This document shows positions 34,364-43,800 of a stretch of DNA of 64,000 bases, piece after piece. Position 1 is the first letter of the stretch; each line of letters begins with the position of its first letter. Under the pieces are notes generated by a model that searched no databases, had not been told where the DNA came from, and saw only the letters and a program-made list of their open reading frames with translations. Made by a program: the position numbers and the translations under genes. Source of the stretch: CAZSNT01 sp964607765 (GTDB lineage: Bacteria; Verrucomicrobiota; Lentisphaeria; Oligosphaerales; JABHEG01); the NCBI GenBank assembly GCA_964607765.1, contig CAZSNT010000020.1, positions 1 to 64,000 on the forward strand, in the 5' to 3' direction.

Positions 34364-34464
34364 TGTCACGCCTCGAGCGCCAAGTCGAACGGATCAGACA
34401 GCTTTCCCCCGCCAAGCAGCGCATGATTGGCGATATGCTGGAAGCGGCTCTGAACGCCAGGTAA
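34364..34464 (+). pseudogene. Frameshifted tail of a small regulator-like ORF
   Basis: One frame begins MSRLER. After about 18 bases the continuation VERIRQLSPAKQRMIGDMLEA...NAR-stop is in a second frame, consistent with a single lost base. The composition resembles the C-terminal helix of XRE-type HTH regulators. The identification is weak. Confidence 0.35.
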
Positions 34465-34553
34465 GTCCTTCCACAGGCTGAAGAGGAGAAGCTGAGCAAC
34501 AGCTTTTTCTTTCAGCCGACACCTTTCCCGCACCGTGAAGCGACGGGACTGTC

Positions 34554-34694
34554 AAGCCGAAAACGGAATAAGTCCCGAAGGGTCCCGCAGAGCGGGATTA
34601 TGCCGGCTTTCGGCTTTACTGGCTCGGCGCGGAATGGTATCCGGTCCGGGAGGGATCGGAACGACTCGGGGTGTGCAGAGGGGACGCGTCCCCT
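34554..34694. other. Cluster of stem-loops and a 16-bp perfect palindrome
   Basis: AAGCCGAAA (34554-34562) pairs with TTTCGGCTT (34608-34616), enclosing a further stem-loop (GTCCCGC/GCGGGAT). Downstream, AGGGGACGCGTCCCCT (34679-34694) is a perfect palindrome. No gene explains them. Confidence 0.5.
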
Positions 34695-35639
34695 TTGCCC
34701 TTAGCGGAGCGATCCGGGTTCCGGTGCGGTCGGTTGCGCTCCGGCGCGGGCTATGCCGCGCAAGGGGAAGAGGCACGGCCTACGCCGGCGCAGACGGCTG
34801 CCGTTGCCGGCGGGGGAAGCGAAGAAGGAGCCTGGCGCGGACACCCTCCGTCTTCTGAGCGCATGGTGGCGGGTGCCGTTCACGGCGGGTTGCGCGGGCG
34901 CCAGCGGGGGCGGGAGTGGCGTCGATCGGGCAGGAGGGGTTGCGCTCCCCTTGGGGGCTTCGGGGAGGGTTGACCGCGGATGTCTGAGGGAGCCGGATAC
35001 CAAGGTTGCGCGGGGGCGAGGCATCAACGGCGGCGGGAGCCGGCTTCGTCCTTTGGACTACGCCGTGCCACAGGGAGCGGGCAGGATGCGCGGCCGGCGT
35101 GTCACGGCGTAGCTCGAAGAGCGAAGACGGAAGGCCGCATGGTGCCGGCGACGGGGTGGGCCGAACGCACCCCGTTGCGCGGGGCAGGCTGCAGGACGCG
35201 CGTTGACACGGCAACGACGGAGCGGCCGATACGTGCCTGGAGTGAGCTGGAGTCTCGGCCCCGGAGTGGTCAGCGGGTGAGAGGCGAGAGCGGCGGACCG
35301 GGCAGGGGCACGGGAGCTGTACTCAGCGGGTGAACCTGGCCGGTGTGACGCGTGCCCGGAGGCGGCGGTACAGAAGACTGCGCTATGCGACAGCGGCGGC
35401 GGGAATGAGGGCCGAGAGAGGGGCAGCCGGTGCGGGAATGGGAGGCCCCATGGTGCAACTGCTGCCCCCGGCCCGGCCCGCCGACGATGTGTGACGACCA
35501 GCGGGAGGAACGGACGCATAGCGGCTGCTCTTCTGTAGCGCCGCCGTAGGGCCGAAGCCTCTCCGCCGCTGACCACGGAGAGGGACGAGACGGAAGCGAA
35601 CGCAAGCACGTATGGGCCGCGGTGCCTCGGGCTGCCACG

Positions 35640-35758
35640 TTGACCAACGCGAGAGCGGGACGCCGTTGGCTCATCGAGAAGCGTTGAGAAGCTGGGCGAA
35701 AGGGGAGCGACTGGCGCGATGGCTGCGAGCTTCAGCTGCCAGCGTGACGGGCGCGGTG
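35640..35758 (+). repeat. Copy B of the ~119-bp dispersed coding-like repeat
   Basis: Partner of 34130-34248, about 1.5 kb away in the same orientation. In the shared frame it reads LRSWAKGERLARWLR then ASAASVTGAV where copy A has TSAANVTDAV. Its own open frame continues only about 30 codons before a stop. Confidence 0.75.
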
Positions 35759-36263
35759 GCTTGTCGCGGAACGATAGGAGTCGGGGGAAATCGGTTTTGG
35801 CTTAAAAATGGGTGTAGTGCGAGGCTGGTGGGAAGAGCGGAGAGGCTGTAAGATAATAGTCGGTAGAGCCTTGGCCTACGCTGACCCCGAACCCGACTCG
35901 ATGCCCACCAGCAAAGTCGTATGCCGCAAACGTCTCGGCGGCCTGCTGAGCTTCTACTACCGAGCCGCGGCCTGATCGGACTGTTTCGTCTATCCGCTCC
36001 CATGTCGACCCGATGTCGACAGCACTCCACCGTTGCCCAATTGGCGCCACCTGCCGTCCAGAGCCCGAAAATGGGTGTGCCAAGACGCCTTCTCCGCCCT
36101 CCATGACCCCGACCGCCGGCCAGATCGTCGCTTCCTGCCGCATGCAAGAGGTCGCAACTCCCCTTACTTGCTGCAAAAAAGCACCTGGACGAATTTCCGA
36201 ACAGGACGGGCCCACCGCCCTGATGTCACGGTCCGTCCCACAGGCGACTACCGTCTATCAGCC

Positions 36264-36330
36264 CCGGGACTCGCTGGACCAGCACAGTGGACGACTTCAC
36301 CAGTTCCGGGACTCGCTGGACCAGCACAGT
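36264..36330. repeat. 25-bp unit repeated twice, period 42 bp
   Basis: Identical 25-mers at 36264-36288 and 36306-36330. The second copy ends on the first base of the stop codon of the WG-repeat gene on the minus strand. Function unknown. Confidence 0.8.
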
Positions 36331-37037
36331 CACGGTGGACCGTCAGTTCCCAGAGCACAGCTCACGTCCGTCCAACCAAGAATGGTCCCGCCATCACGAT
36401 TCACATACTCCCAGCGCCCTCCTACCACTCCGTCGCGGAACGCGTTTTTCCGATTCCCTCGAACGCCGCCCACATTCACAAGAGCCACGCCCCCATCAAA
36501 TGCCCACACATAGTCGTAGCGTGGTTGAATGACGAATCTCCCTCCATGGTCAATGAACCCCATCTTGCCTTCCTGAGCGCAAGGGGCAAGCCCCTCAGAA
36601 AACGCCTTCCAGACCCGTTTGCCCTCGAGTTCCTCAAAGAGGATTCTGCCGTCTGCCTTCATGACACCCACTGTTCCCCAGAGAGTATGAAAGAAAATGA
36701 GCCGTTCTCCAATATAGGCGACGTAGTCGACATCTTGACGGAGCGGGATGACTCTGCCATTCGAGCGCACCACCATCGCCCGCAGCGGCGCGGCGCAAAG
36801 GTAACAACCGCCCCGCTCGGTTTTCGAATAGGCTAGTGCAAAGCCATCCTGGGAGGCCTCCGCCTGGCAGAACTGGGCAGATACAAGCACTGAACCACGA
36901 CCGTCTAGATACCCCCAAGTGCCATCAGAACCACGAAAGCGGAGGAGGCGGGGCGACTGACCGGAGTGGCATCCCGCCGTCAGAGCGACAGCAGGAAGGA
37001 AGGTAGAACACACTAAGCGCGGCCACATACGAATCAT
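36330..37037 (-). CDS. WG-repeat lipoprotein
   Basis: 235 residues from ATG 37037, which follows AGAGGAGGT by 6 bp; the longer frame upstream is not protein-like. The signal MIRMWPRLVCSTFLPAVALTAGC ends in a lipobox with Cys-23, so it should be lipid-anchored. WG-type repeats follow (GTWGYLDGRGSVLVSAQF, MGFIDHGGRFVIQPRYDYV, RWEYVNRDGGTI). WG repeats form beta-rich scaffolds of unknown binding role. It is the downstream partner of a second WG lipoprotein and lies near an orphan RHS tip. Confidence 0.85.
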   Translation of the reverse strand: MIRMWPRLVCSTFLPAVALTAGCHSGQSPRLLRFRGSDGTWGYLDGRGSVLVSAQFCQAEASQDGFALAYSKTERGGCYLCAAPLRAMVVRSNGRVIPLRQDVDYVAYIGERLIFFHTLWGTVGVMKADGRILFEELEGKRVWKAFSEGLAPCAQEGKMGFIDHGGRFVIQPRYDYVWAFDGGVALVNVGGVRGNRKNAFRDGVVGGRWEYVNRDGGTILGWTDVSCALGTDGPP

Positions 37038-37101
37038 ACGTAGACCTCCTCTGAAAGTACGTGGGCAGGCCAAGCAATTGCGTGGCGTCATTAATCGCTC
37101 C

Positions 37102-37773
37102 TCATTCACGCCAGTGGTGTAGCACCTCTCCCTGGCGGTCGATGTAGAACCAGTCTCCGCCAACAATCGAGCCAACAGTACCTTCCTCCGGTAGCGAACA
37201 CTCCCCACCACGGTTGACCACAGCAACACCGTCCCGGAATGTGCCGCCATAGGTGTAGATGGGCTGTACCACCGGTTTGCCACACCGATCAACATAGCCC
37301 ACCTTCTGTCCTTTCGTCACGCGCGCTCTCCCTTCTGAGAAACCATCGACTTCGTAGCTAGAATCCAGAGAAAAAAGACGCTCGCCACTCGTGCTGAACG
37401 CAAGCGTCTCGCCATCAAGTGTGCGGCAGAGGATGACTCCGTCGCTCGCGTCGGAGAAGGAAGCGCCTTCAGGCCGACAGATGACCCGTCTGCCCTTCTG
37501 ATTGATGACAAATGGTGCAAACGTCGTATACTCACAGTCGATGTGATGTTCCTCGACAACAACGGCAACGCCATCACGAAAGTCCCTCGCATTCACGTAT
37601 CTTGCGGGAAGCGCTACTCGGCCCGTCGTGTCGACATAGCCGTATCGCCCGGTGACCGGGTGCTGGAAACGAAGCAGGCTTTCTCCATTTCGGCAGGAAC
37701 TCAGAGCGACAAGGGCGAGCGGAAGACAGAGCACGACGCCCTGCCTTTTGATCGCAGGATCAGCGAGTACCAT
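37102..37773 (-). CDS. WG-repeat lipoprotein, paralogue of the downstream gene
   Basis: 223 residues. The signal MVLADPAIKRQGVVLCLPLALVALSSC has a lipobox with Cys-27, and GGAG precedes the ATG. WG repeats: GRYGYVDTTGRVALPARYV, KVGYVDRCGKPVVQPIYTYG, DWFYIDRQGEVL. It shares layout and closing motifs (FRDGV, VVGG or IVGG, then an aromatic-Y-x-D/N turn) with the gene 64 bp downstream, so the pair arose by tandem duplication. No enzymatic function is implied. Confidence 0.85.
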   Translation of the reverse strand: MVLADPAIKRQGVVLCLPLALVALSSCRNGESLLRFQHPVTGRYGYVDTTGRVALPARYVNARDFRDGVAVVVEEHHIDCEYTTFAPFVINQKGRRVICRPEGASFSDASDGVILCRTLDGETLAFSTSGERLFSLDSSYEVDGFSEGRARVTKGQKVGYVDRCGKPVVQPIYTYGGTFRDGVAVVNRGGECSLPEEGTVGSIVGGDWFYIDRQGEVLHHWRE

Positions 37774-38048
37774 TTCGTTTCTCCAACTCGTGGTCTCTGG
37801 CGAGATCGGCTAGGCGGACAGCGTATACCCGGCTAGTAACTGCCCCCCAGTAGAACGTATGGCTTTGGGAAGCCCTTGGGATGAGGGCGCACAGCCACGA
37901 CCGCCGTGAACTGACTTGCGTACATTGATTGCCCCCCAGCACATCTGTTGGAAGTGTCGCCGGTCGAAGGAGAACGCCGAAAAGGTGGCAGTTCCCCGCG
38001 GCGCTGGGCAGAGCCGGGCCATTGTCTCGTTCCGCTCTACTGAAAGCG

Positions 38049-38927
38049 CTACCGCCCGGAGCCCGAACTTGTCGGATTCTCGAGGCCAGTTTCCATCTCC
38101 TCATAGTCGACATCGAGCTTCCATCTCTTGATGTTGACCGAGACCCTCATCCCTCTGCTCCTGTCAGCTCTGTTCCGGTAGGGGACCATCCCTTTCCCTT
38201 CCCCCATAATATCGCCTGTCTCTTGCTTGCGGAGGCGGTCCCAGCCGCAGAATACCCCCTCAAGACGACATGCCTGACGGTGGCATTCGCCATAGTTGTT
38301 GATCAGCTGTCTGCTCATCTTTATGTACTGCTCCACGAGTTCGTGGAACAAGACGGCAATGCGTGAGAAAGGTCTGGACCGATCAGGCGAGCACTCTCGG
38401 ACATTGGCCCAGTTAAGGGCAACATGATTCGTCCCAGGGGAGAAATTCGCGATGGCGGCACGCCTGTCCACACGAATGTGGACATCAACAATCCCGTGAT
38501 CAGCACGGAACTTGAGTCTCCGCCTATTCCGCTCCCTGTACTCCTTATACTCCCTTCCCTGGTAGACGCCAGGATGCTGCACTGGAACATCCTGAATGCT
38601 GTTGTGTAGCCCTTGCAGCGCCTCCCGGTCGTCCTTCTCCAGACCATCGGCAGCGAGCATCTCGACTATCCGTTGGTCAATCTCGGCAATGTCCTTCCGG
38701 ATCTGGCTTTCTACCACAGACTGCTCTTTCCGGCTTGGTGCTTGGGGATACCAGCCAAAAGAGATCTTGACCTCCAACCCCAGCGGATCATAGGCGTTAA
38801 CGGGATCATTTTTACAATACAGGTACCGCTTCGGACCGTCCGCGTCTACGTCGTCGAGCGAGTTGGGCGATATGGATCTGCCAAAGAGCTGGGGTAGTAC
38901 CAATAGCCCGGAATCGGGACAGGGCAA
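38049..38927 (-). CDS. Orphan RHS tip with zincin-like HELVE domain
   Basis: 292 residues. The first ~50 carry the end of an RHS core (FGRSISPNSLDDVD, YCKNDPVNAYDPLGL). Just upstream, GYWYYPSS of the same core is in another frame, so the core is truncated and frameshifted. The remaining ~240 residues form a separate domain: charged helices, the segment GTNHVALNWANVRE, then AVLFHELVEQYIK and ECHRQA, which look like a zinc-metallopeptidase helix (HExxE rather than HExxH) with a later His. RHS tips are usually toxins released by self-cleavage. With no upstream core or start of its own, this is either a relic or an orphan module kept for recombination. Confidence 0.6.
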   Translation of the reverse strand: MPCPDSGLLVLPQLFGRSISPNSLDDVDADGPKRYLYCKNDPVNAYDPLGLEVKISFGWYPQAPSRKEQSVVESQIRKDIAEIDQRIVEMLAADGLEKDDREALQGLHNSIQDVPVQHPGVYQGREYKEYRERNRRRLKFRADHGIVDVHIRVDRRAAIANFSPGTNHVALNWANVRECSPDRSRPFSRIAVLFHELVEQYIKMSRQLINNYGECHRQACRLEGVFCGWDRLRKQETGDIMGEGKGMVPYRNRADRSRGMRVSVNIKRWKLDVDYEEMETGLENPTSSGSGR

Positions 38928-39125
38928 GCCGGAGGAGGGAGGATGTCAGCTCGCCTCCGTGCGCAGTTTCCTCGCGGCGCCGCTCGAACGGCGGAGTTCC
39001 GGTTCCCGTTCTCCCGCCAAGATTGACAGGGGCAGCGGAGCGCGCGATGGTATCGGCCGGCTGGCGAGCGCAGCGTTCGCCAGGCGAGCCTGACACTGAA
39101 CACTGAGTTTCTGCACGAGGACAGC

Positions 39126-40544
39126 ATGGCATCGAGCGTGTGGTTTTCATGGGATGATCTGATGGACGCGGCAGTCGGCGGCACGTGGCTCCTTCCGCCG
39201 AGTGATGCCTCCGTTGCCGGTGTCTCGGCCGTGGAGGATGACAGCCGTGCGGTGGGAGCCGGTGCCCTGTTTGTCGCGATTCCCGGTGAACTCACGGACG
39301 GACACCGTTTTGTCGCCAACGCGGCACGCAGCGGCGTGGCGGCAGTGTGCGTGTCCGAGACGCCGGATGCGCAGGTGCGGGCGCTCCTGCAAGAGACGGC
39401 AACAGCCTGCCTCCGGGTCGGTGACACGCTCGCGCTGTTCCAGGCACTTGCCCGGCGCCATCGCCTCAAGTTCCCGGCGTTGCCAGTGGTTGCCGTCACC
39501 GGCAGCAGCGGCAAGACAAGCACGAAAGAGATGATCGCCGCCGTGCTCGAGGCCGAGTGGCCCGGCGCCGTGCTGAAGACCGAAGGCAACACGAACAACC
39601 ACTTCGGCGTGCCGCGCAACCTGCTCCGCATCACGGCCCGCCATCGTGCGGCGGTCATTGAGCTCGGGACCAATCACCCGGGCGAGATTGCCGCACTCGC
39701 CGCGTTGGTCGAGACCAGCGTGGGCGTTGTCTGCAATGTTGGCAGCGCGCACATGGGGTTGCTGGGCGGACGCCGCGGCATCGCCGAGGAAAAGAGCTCG
39801 CTGTTCCGCTTCCTTCCCGAACACGGAACGGCGATCTACCCGGCGGGCAGCCGGCATGACGCTGTTCTGTCCGCTGCGGCACGCGGCTGCCGCACGCTGA
39901 CTTTCGGCGATCGGCCGGATGCAGATGTCGCGGTGCATTACGAAGGGCGTCGCGAGGCAGCGTTCCGCAGCCGTGTGATGTGGAATACGGACGGCACAAC
40001 AAAGACGCTGGACTGGCCTTACTGCGGCGCGCATCAGGCGCTCAATGCCGGTGCGGCCCTCGCCGTCGGTGCCGCGCTGGGGATGACACCGGGCCGCGCC
40101 GTGTCGGGGTTGCTGCGCTGCCAGCTGCCCAGAATGCGCATGGAGATCACCGAATGCGACGGAGTCTCGTGGGTGAACGACGCCTACAACGCCAATCCAG
40201 ACAGCATGCGCGTCAGCCTTCGCTGCTTCGACGAACTGGCAACGCCCGGTGACGCAGGACAGTGTTACTGTGTACTGGGCGACATGCTGGAGCTCGGCGA
40301 GTATGCCGAGACGGAACACGACGAATTGCTCGACTGGGCGCTGCGAGAACTGCCGCAAGCACGGTTGCTCGCCGTCGGGCCGCTGATGACACGGGCGGCG
40401 GCCGCGCACGGCCTGCCATGCTTCCAGGACGCGGGCGAGGCCCGGGAGTTCATGTCAGGCGCTGTCGCCGCGGGAGACTGGGTGCTGCTGAAAGGGTCGC
40501 GGAGCGTGGGCCTGGAGCGAGTACTGCCTGGTTACTCAGGATAG
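39126..40544 (+). CDS. murF: UDP-N-acetylmuramoyl-tripeptide--D-alanyl-D-alanine ligase
   Basis: 472 residues. MurF adds D-Ala-D-Ala to UDP-MurNAc-tripeptide, the last cytoplasmic step of peptidoglycan precursor synthesis. The N-terminal domain has DDSRAVGAGALFVAIPGE, the ATP P-loop is TGSSGKTSTKEM, the central domain has TEGNTNNHFGVPRNLL and ELGTNHPGEIAALA, and the C-terminal domain has NDAYNANPDSM and LGDMLELGEYAE, all typical of MurF. It stands alone rather than in a dcw cluster. GAGGA precedes the ATG. The gene is followed by a repeat array that lies between two convergent stops. Confidence 0.96.
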   Translation: MASSVWFSWDDLMDAAVGGTWLLPPSDASVAGVSAVEDDSRAVGAGALFVAIPGELTDGHRFVANAARSGVAAVCVSETPDAQVRALLQETATACLRVGDTLALFQALARRHRLKFPALPVVAVTGSSGKTSTKEMIAAVLEAEWPGAVLKTEGNTNNHFGVPRNLLRITARHRAAVIELGTNHPGEIAALAALVETSVGVVCNVGSAHMGLLGGRRGIAEEKSSLFRFLPEHGTAIYPAGSRHDAVLSAAARGCRTLTFGDRPDADVAVHYEGRREAAFRSRVMWNTDGTTKTLDWPYCGAHQALNAGAALAVGAALGMTPGRAVSGLLRCQLPRMRMEITECDGVSWVNDAYNANPDSMRVSLRCFDELATPGDAGQCYCVLGDMLELGEYAETEHDELLDWALRELPQARLLAVGPLMTRAAAAHGLPCFQDAGEAREFMSGAVAAGDWVLLKGSRSVGLERVLPGYSG

Positions 40545-40557
40545 GCTCCCTGGGACC

Positions 40558-40890
40558 GCCGAGCACCAGCTCGGCTCTGTCATCACCTGTGTTGCGCTTC
40601 CGGATGCCGAGCTGGTGCTCGGCGGCCCCAGGGAAGGGATCGCGACCGCCCACCCACTTGCTGTGCCAGGACGTCATGGGAGTGCCGAGCACCAGCTCGG
40701 CTCTGTCATCACCTGTGTTGCGCTTCCGGATGCCGAGCTGGTGCTCGGCGGCCCCAGGGAAGGGATCGCGACCGCCCACCCACTTGCTGTGCCAGGACGT
40801 CATGGGAGTGCCGAGCACCAGCTCGGCTCTGTCATCACCTGTGTTGCACGTCCGGATGCCGAGCTGGTGCTCGGCGATCCCAGGGAGGGA
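40558..40890. repeat. Three copies of a 126-bp repeat containing a piece of the neighbouring gene
   Basis: Units start at 40558, 40684 and 40810; the third is incomplete. Each has GCCGAGCACCAGCTCGGC, about 30 bp of spacer and the reverse complement of that 18-mer, forming a strong hairpin whose arms are themselves near-palindromic. Units 1 and 2 then carry 51 bp (first copy 40631-40681) identical to 41189-41239 inside the adjacent propeller gene. The array sits between convergent stops at 40544 and 40900 and could act as a two-way terminator. Confidence 0.92.
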
Positions 40891-40899
40891 CGCACGCCG

Positions 40900-43800
40900 C
40901 TACGGCTCCAGCACATTGAGCTCGGAGACCGCGGTAAGGTCCTTGTCGTAGCCCGATTTCGCCACGAGCTTGATGTACCGGACGGCGCCGGCCTCGAACG
41001 AGGCAAGTTGCTCGTCAAGGGCGTTGGGGAACGCACCCTCGGCAGCGGGTTCGCCCCACGCCTCCCCATCGACGCTGACGTACACGGCGTAATCCCTGAT
41101 CCGCCCGTTCTGGGCCCTGTCCTGTCGAGGGAGATAGGCGATGCCGCGGCAGTCCGCCGCCTTGCCCAGATCAATGACCACCACGTGCGGGAAGGGATCG
41201 CGACCGCCCACCCACTTGCTGTGCCAGGACGTCATGGGATCGCCGTCCAGGAGCTTGGACGGGGCGAATCCCGGCGCTTTGGTTTCGGCCGTCGAGACAT
41301 GCGCAATGCGCCAGCCCTCGCGAGAGAGGAACTGCGCGTTGGGCAATCGCTTGCCGGACGCGGCCTTCTTGCCGGCCGTGCTCTTCTGTTCCCCGAGCGG
41401 CACTCCCTCGCGGCCGAACGTACGTTTCTGCGCAGCCGCTTCACGCAGCTTGCGGCGTGCCGCCTGTTCCGTTCGCAGCCGAGCTACGGCTGCCTGCTCC
41501 TCTGCGGACGGTGTTTCTGCAGCCCCCGCCAGACAGACCAGGCGATGATCCACCGTGCTCATGAACAGGCTGCCTGCCGCGGCGATCAGACCATCGAACA
41601 CGGGGGGAGCCCCGAGCCGGTGCTCGGACAGGATCACGCCATCCGCCGCTGAGACGGCCCGGAGCACAGCGCCGGCACGGCCTTGGAGCGCGGCCGTCGG
41701 ATCGTCTGCCGACACGGCGTCCGGCGGCCCGGCCACGAACAGCGTGTCGGCCGCAGCCACCATGGCACGGATGCGGATCGGCACCCAGTCGTGCCACGCC
41801 GGCGGCTTCGTGCGTGTGAAGCCGACGCCTTTGGTTGCGCCGCGCGTTTTGAAGTCGAGGACAGGCTCATTGTCATTGGCATCCGCTACCAGGAGGTACC
41901 CGTCCTTGCCCGGCGTGAAGAGGGGGCTCTGCATGTTCCGTTCGGGATATGCCTGAACGGCGTAGGTCCGTTGGCGGCCGACGACCAGGAGGTTCCCGGT
42001 CTTGGCGCCGCGATGGGCGTGATACCAGCCGGGCCACACGGTGGAATACATCCAGTAGGTGCGGTTGAACCAGGTGTCGTCCAGGAACCCGGCGGTCGGC
42101 GCGATGTGCAGCCCCGTGGTCATGTCGCCCAGGTTCATGCCGCCATAGGTCTCCTTGTACTGTTCGGTCATCGCCGGCCAGGCCCGCTCCTGGTAACGGT
42201 GGAAACTCCTGTACGCCTGGTAACCGCCGCGCTGAAGCGTGCCGTCCACCGCAATGTAGTCTCCCCTGGAGATGTCCATGGCAACGGTTGTGTGATCCGC
42301 ATCCATCGCATGAGGTGTGGGTTGGCGCTTCAGCTGCAGATCGAACGTCATCGTGCCCATGTAGATGGCATCGCCTTCGCTGACCAGGATGTCTGAATGC
42401 GTCCCTTCCATGACATAGGCGGGGATCAGGGGCTTGCCCGCGGCGTCCTCGCGCACTCTCGAGAGCGTATCGACACTCGTCTCGAACAGCAGGTCGCCGC
42501 TGGGGACGTCGAGCCCGTACAGCCAGATGCCGCCGTCCAGCATCGACGAGCGACCGGCACTGCAGTAGACCACGTTGTCCCTGACAAGGACGCTGCCGTG
42601 CACGGGCCAGGCGCTTTCCAGCTGATCGGAGATCATGATCATGCGCTCGTACGGCGCAGCGCGGAACCGCCACACCAGAGCTCCCGTCCGTGCCGTCACG
42701 CAGTACAGGTGTCCGTCGGCCGAGCCGAACAGGGCGTACTCCCCGTGAATTGTGGGAGGGGAATCGATGCGTGCGCCGGCCGCGAAACGCCAGACCGTCT
42801 TGCCGCTGGCAGCGTCCAGCGCACAGACCGCGTGCTGATCCTTCACTGCCACGTAGACCATGCCGCCCGCCATGACGGGCGGCGACAAGACCCCGCCCAA
42901 ATCCGCCTCCCACCTGACAGCCACACGCGCAGGGACGCCGGTCCGGGTCGAACCGTGCCGCATGCGGTCGTGACGATAGGTGGGCCACGGCGCGGCCAAG
43001 TCGGTGGCCGCGGCCCGGTCCCGCGTCGTGTAGGCAGCCCCCTTGCTCAGCCGCGCCGAGTCCTGCTGCGGCGGCGCCTGCCGCGGCGCAAGCGCGTTGA
43101 GCCCGCGGATTTTCACACCGGGGTAGCAGAAGCACGGATTCGGCGGCACATAGAGCAGCCCGTTGGCCGGAACAACACCGAAGCTGCAGGCGCCGCGCGT
43201 CCAGTCGGTCTGGGTGTTCTCGCCACCCGCAATGCTCACGAACTCCACCCCTCGGTATTGGGTGATGAGGTAGTTCTCGGTCGCCTTCGCGCGGTAGCAC
43301 CTCAGGTGATGGCCTTCGCTCTGCACGTCGGTGGGGTCAACGGTGCGAGCCGGCTTGCCGGTTGCGAGGTCGTAGCCCACGATCGCGTCACCCGCCGCAT
43401 GCCACACGCAGCCGCGCGCCACAAAACCGTCGTGTCCGCGCATGGCCCGGCCGCCCGTCTTCGATTCCCAAATCTGCTGCCCGTCCACGGCGCGGCGCGC
43501 TACAATCAGGTTCGAACCGCACTCCAGTACGGTGTCTCTGTGTACGATATACGTCGCCGCACCACGGCGCCCTTTACCCCGCTGCCCATCCTGTCCGGCC
43601 CGCCACAGTTCCCTGCCGTCCGCGGCTGCGAGACAGACCAGTGCCTGCCCGGTGTGGTAAACCACAACGTCCCGGCTCGCACCGAGGGACTCGCCCCTGT
43701 ACCTGGTCTTCGGCGAAGCCCAGGCCAGCTCGCCCGTACCCAGGTCCAGCCGCCCGATGCTGCCCTGCCCCTTGTCGGCGGCCTGCTCCCGATAGACGAA

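Larger units (their letters stand above)
33757..36329. other. 2.6-kb accessory region without a convincing intact gene
   Basis: Many open frames exist on both strands, but their translations are arginine-, proline- and glycine-rich noise of the kind produced by GC-rich DNA. From about 34530 to 35880 the plus strand is visibly G-rich, unlike flanking coding DNA. Within it are a duplicated coding-like segment, a frameshifted ORF tail, several stem-loops and a short tandem repeat, listed separately. The simplest reading is decayed mobile or toxin-related sequence; a long structured RNA is not excluded. Confidence 0.6.

Noticed and set aside
34780..35214. 144-residue minus-strand open frame in the G-skewed block
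   Set aside because: Pro/Arg/Ala composition without pattern, no ribosome site and no domain.
35802..36215. 137-residue minus-strand open frame
   Set aside because: No family resemblance and weak start context; I cannot tell it from chance, so it is not annotated.
37774..38048. Open frames between the WG gene and the RHS tip
   Set aside because: Short, without ribosome sites or protein-like pattern.
40450..40818. Minus-strand open frame reading through the 126-bp repeats
   Set aside because: It is open only because the unit length is a multiple of three; the repeated peptide is the captured fragment of the neighbouring gene.
40558..40890. CRISPR array
   Set aside because: Units are 126 bp, near-identical throughout, with no unique spacers and no cas genes.
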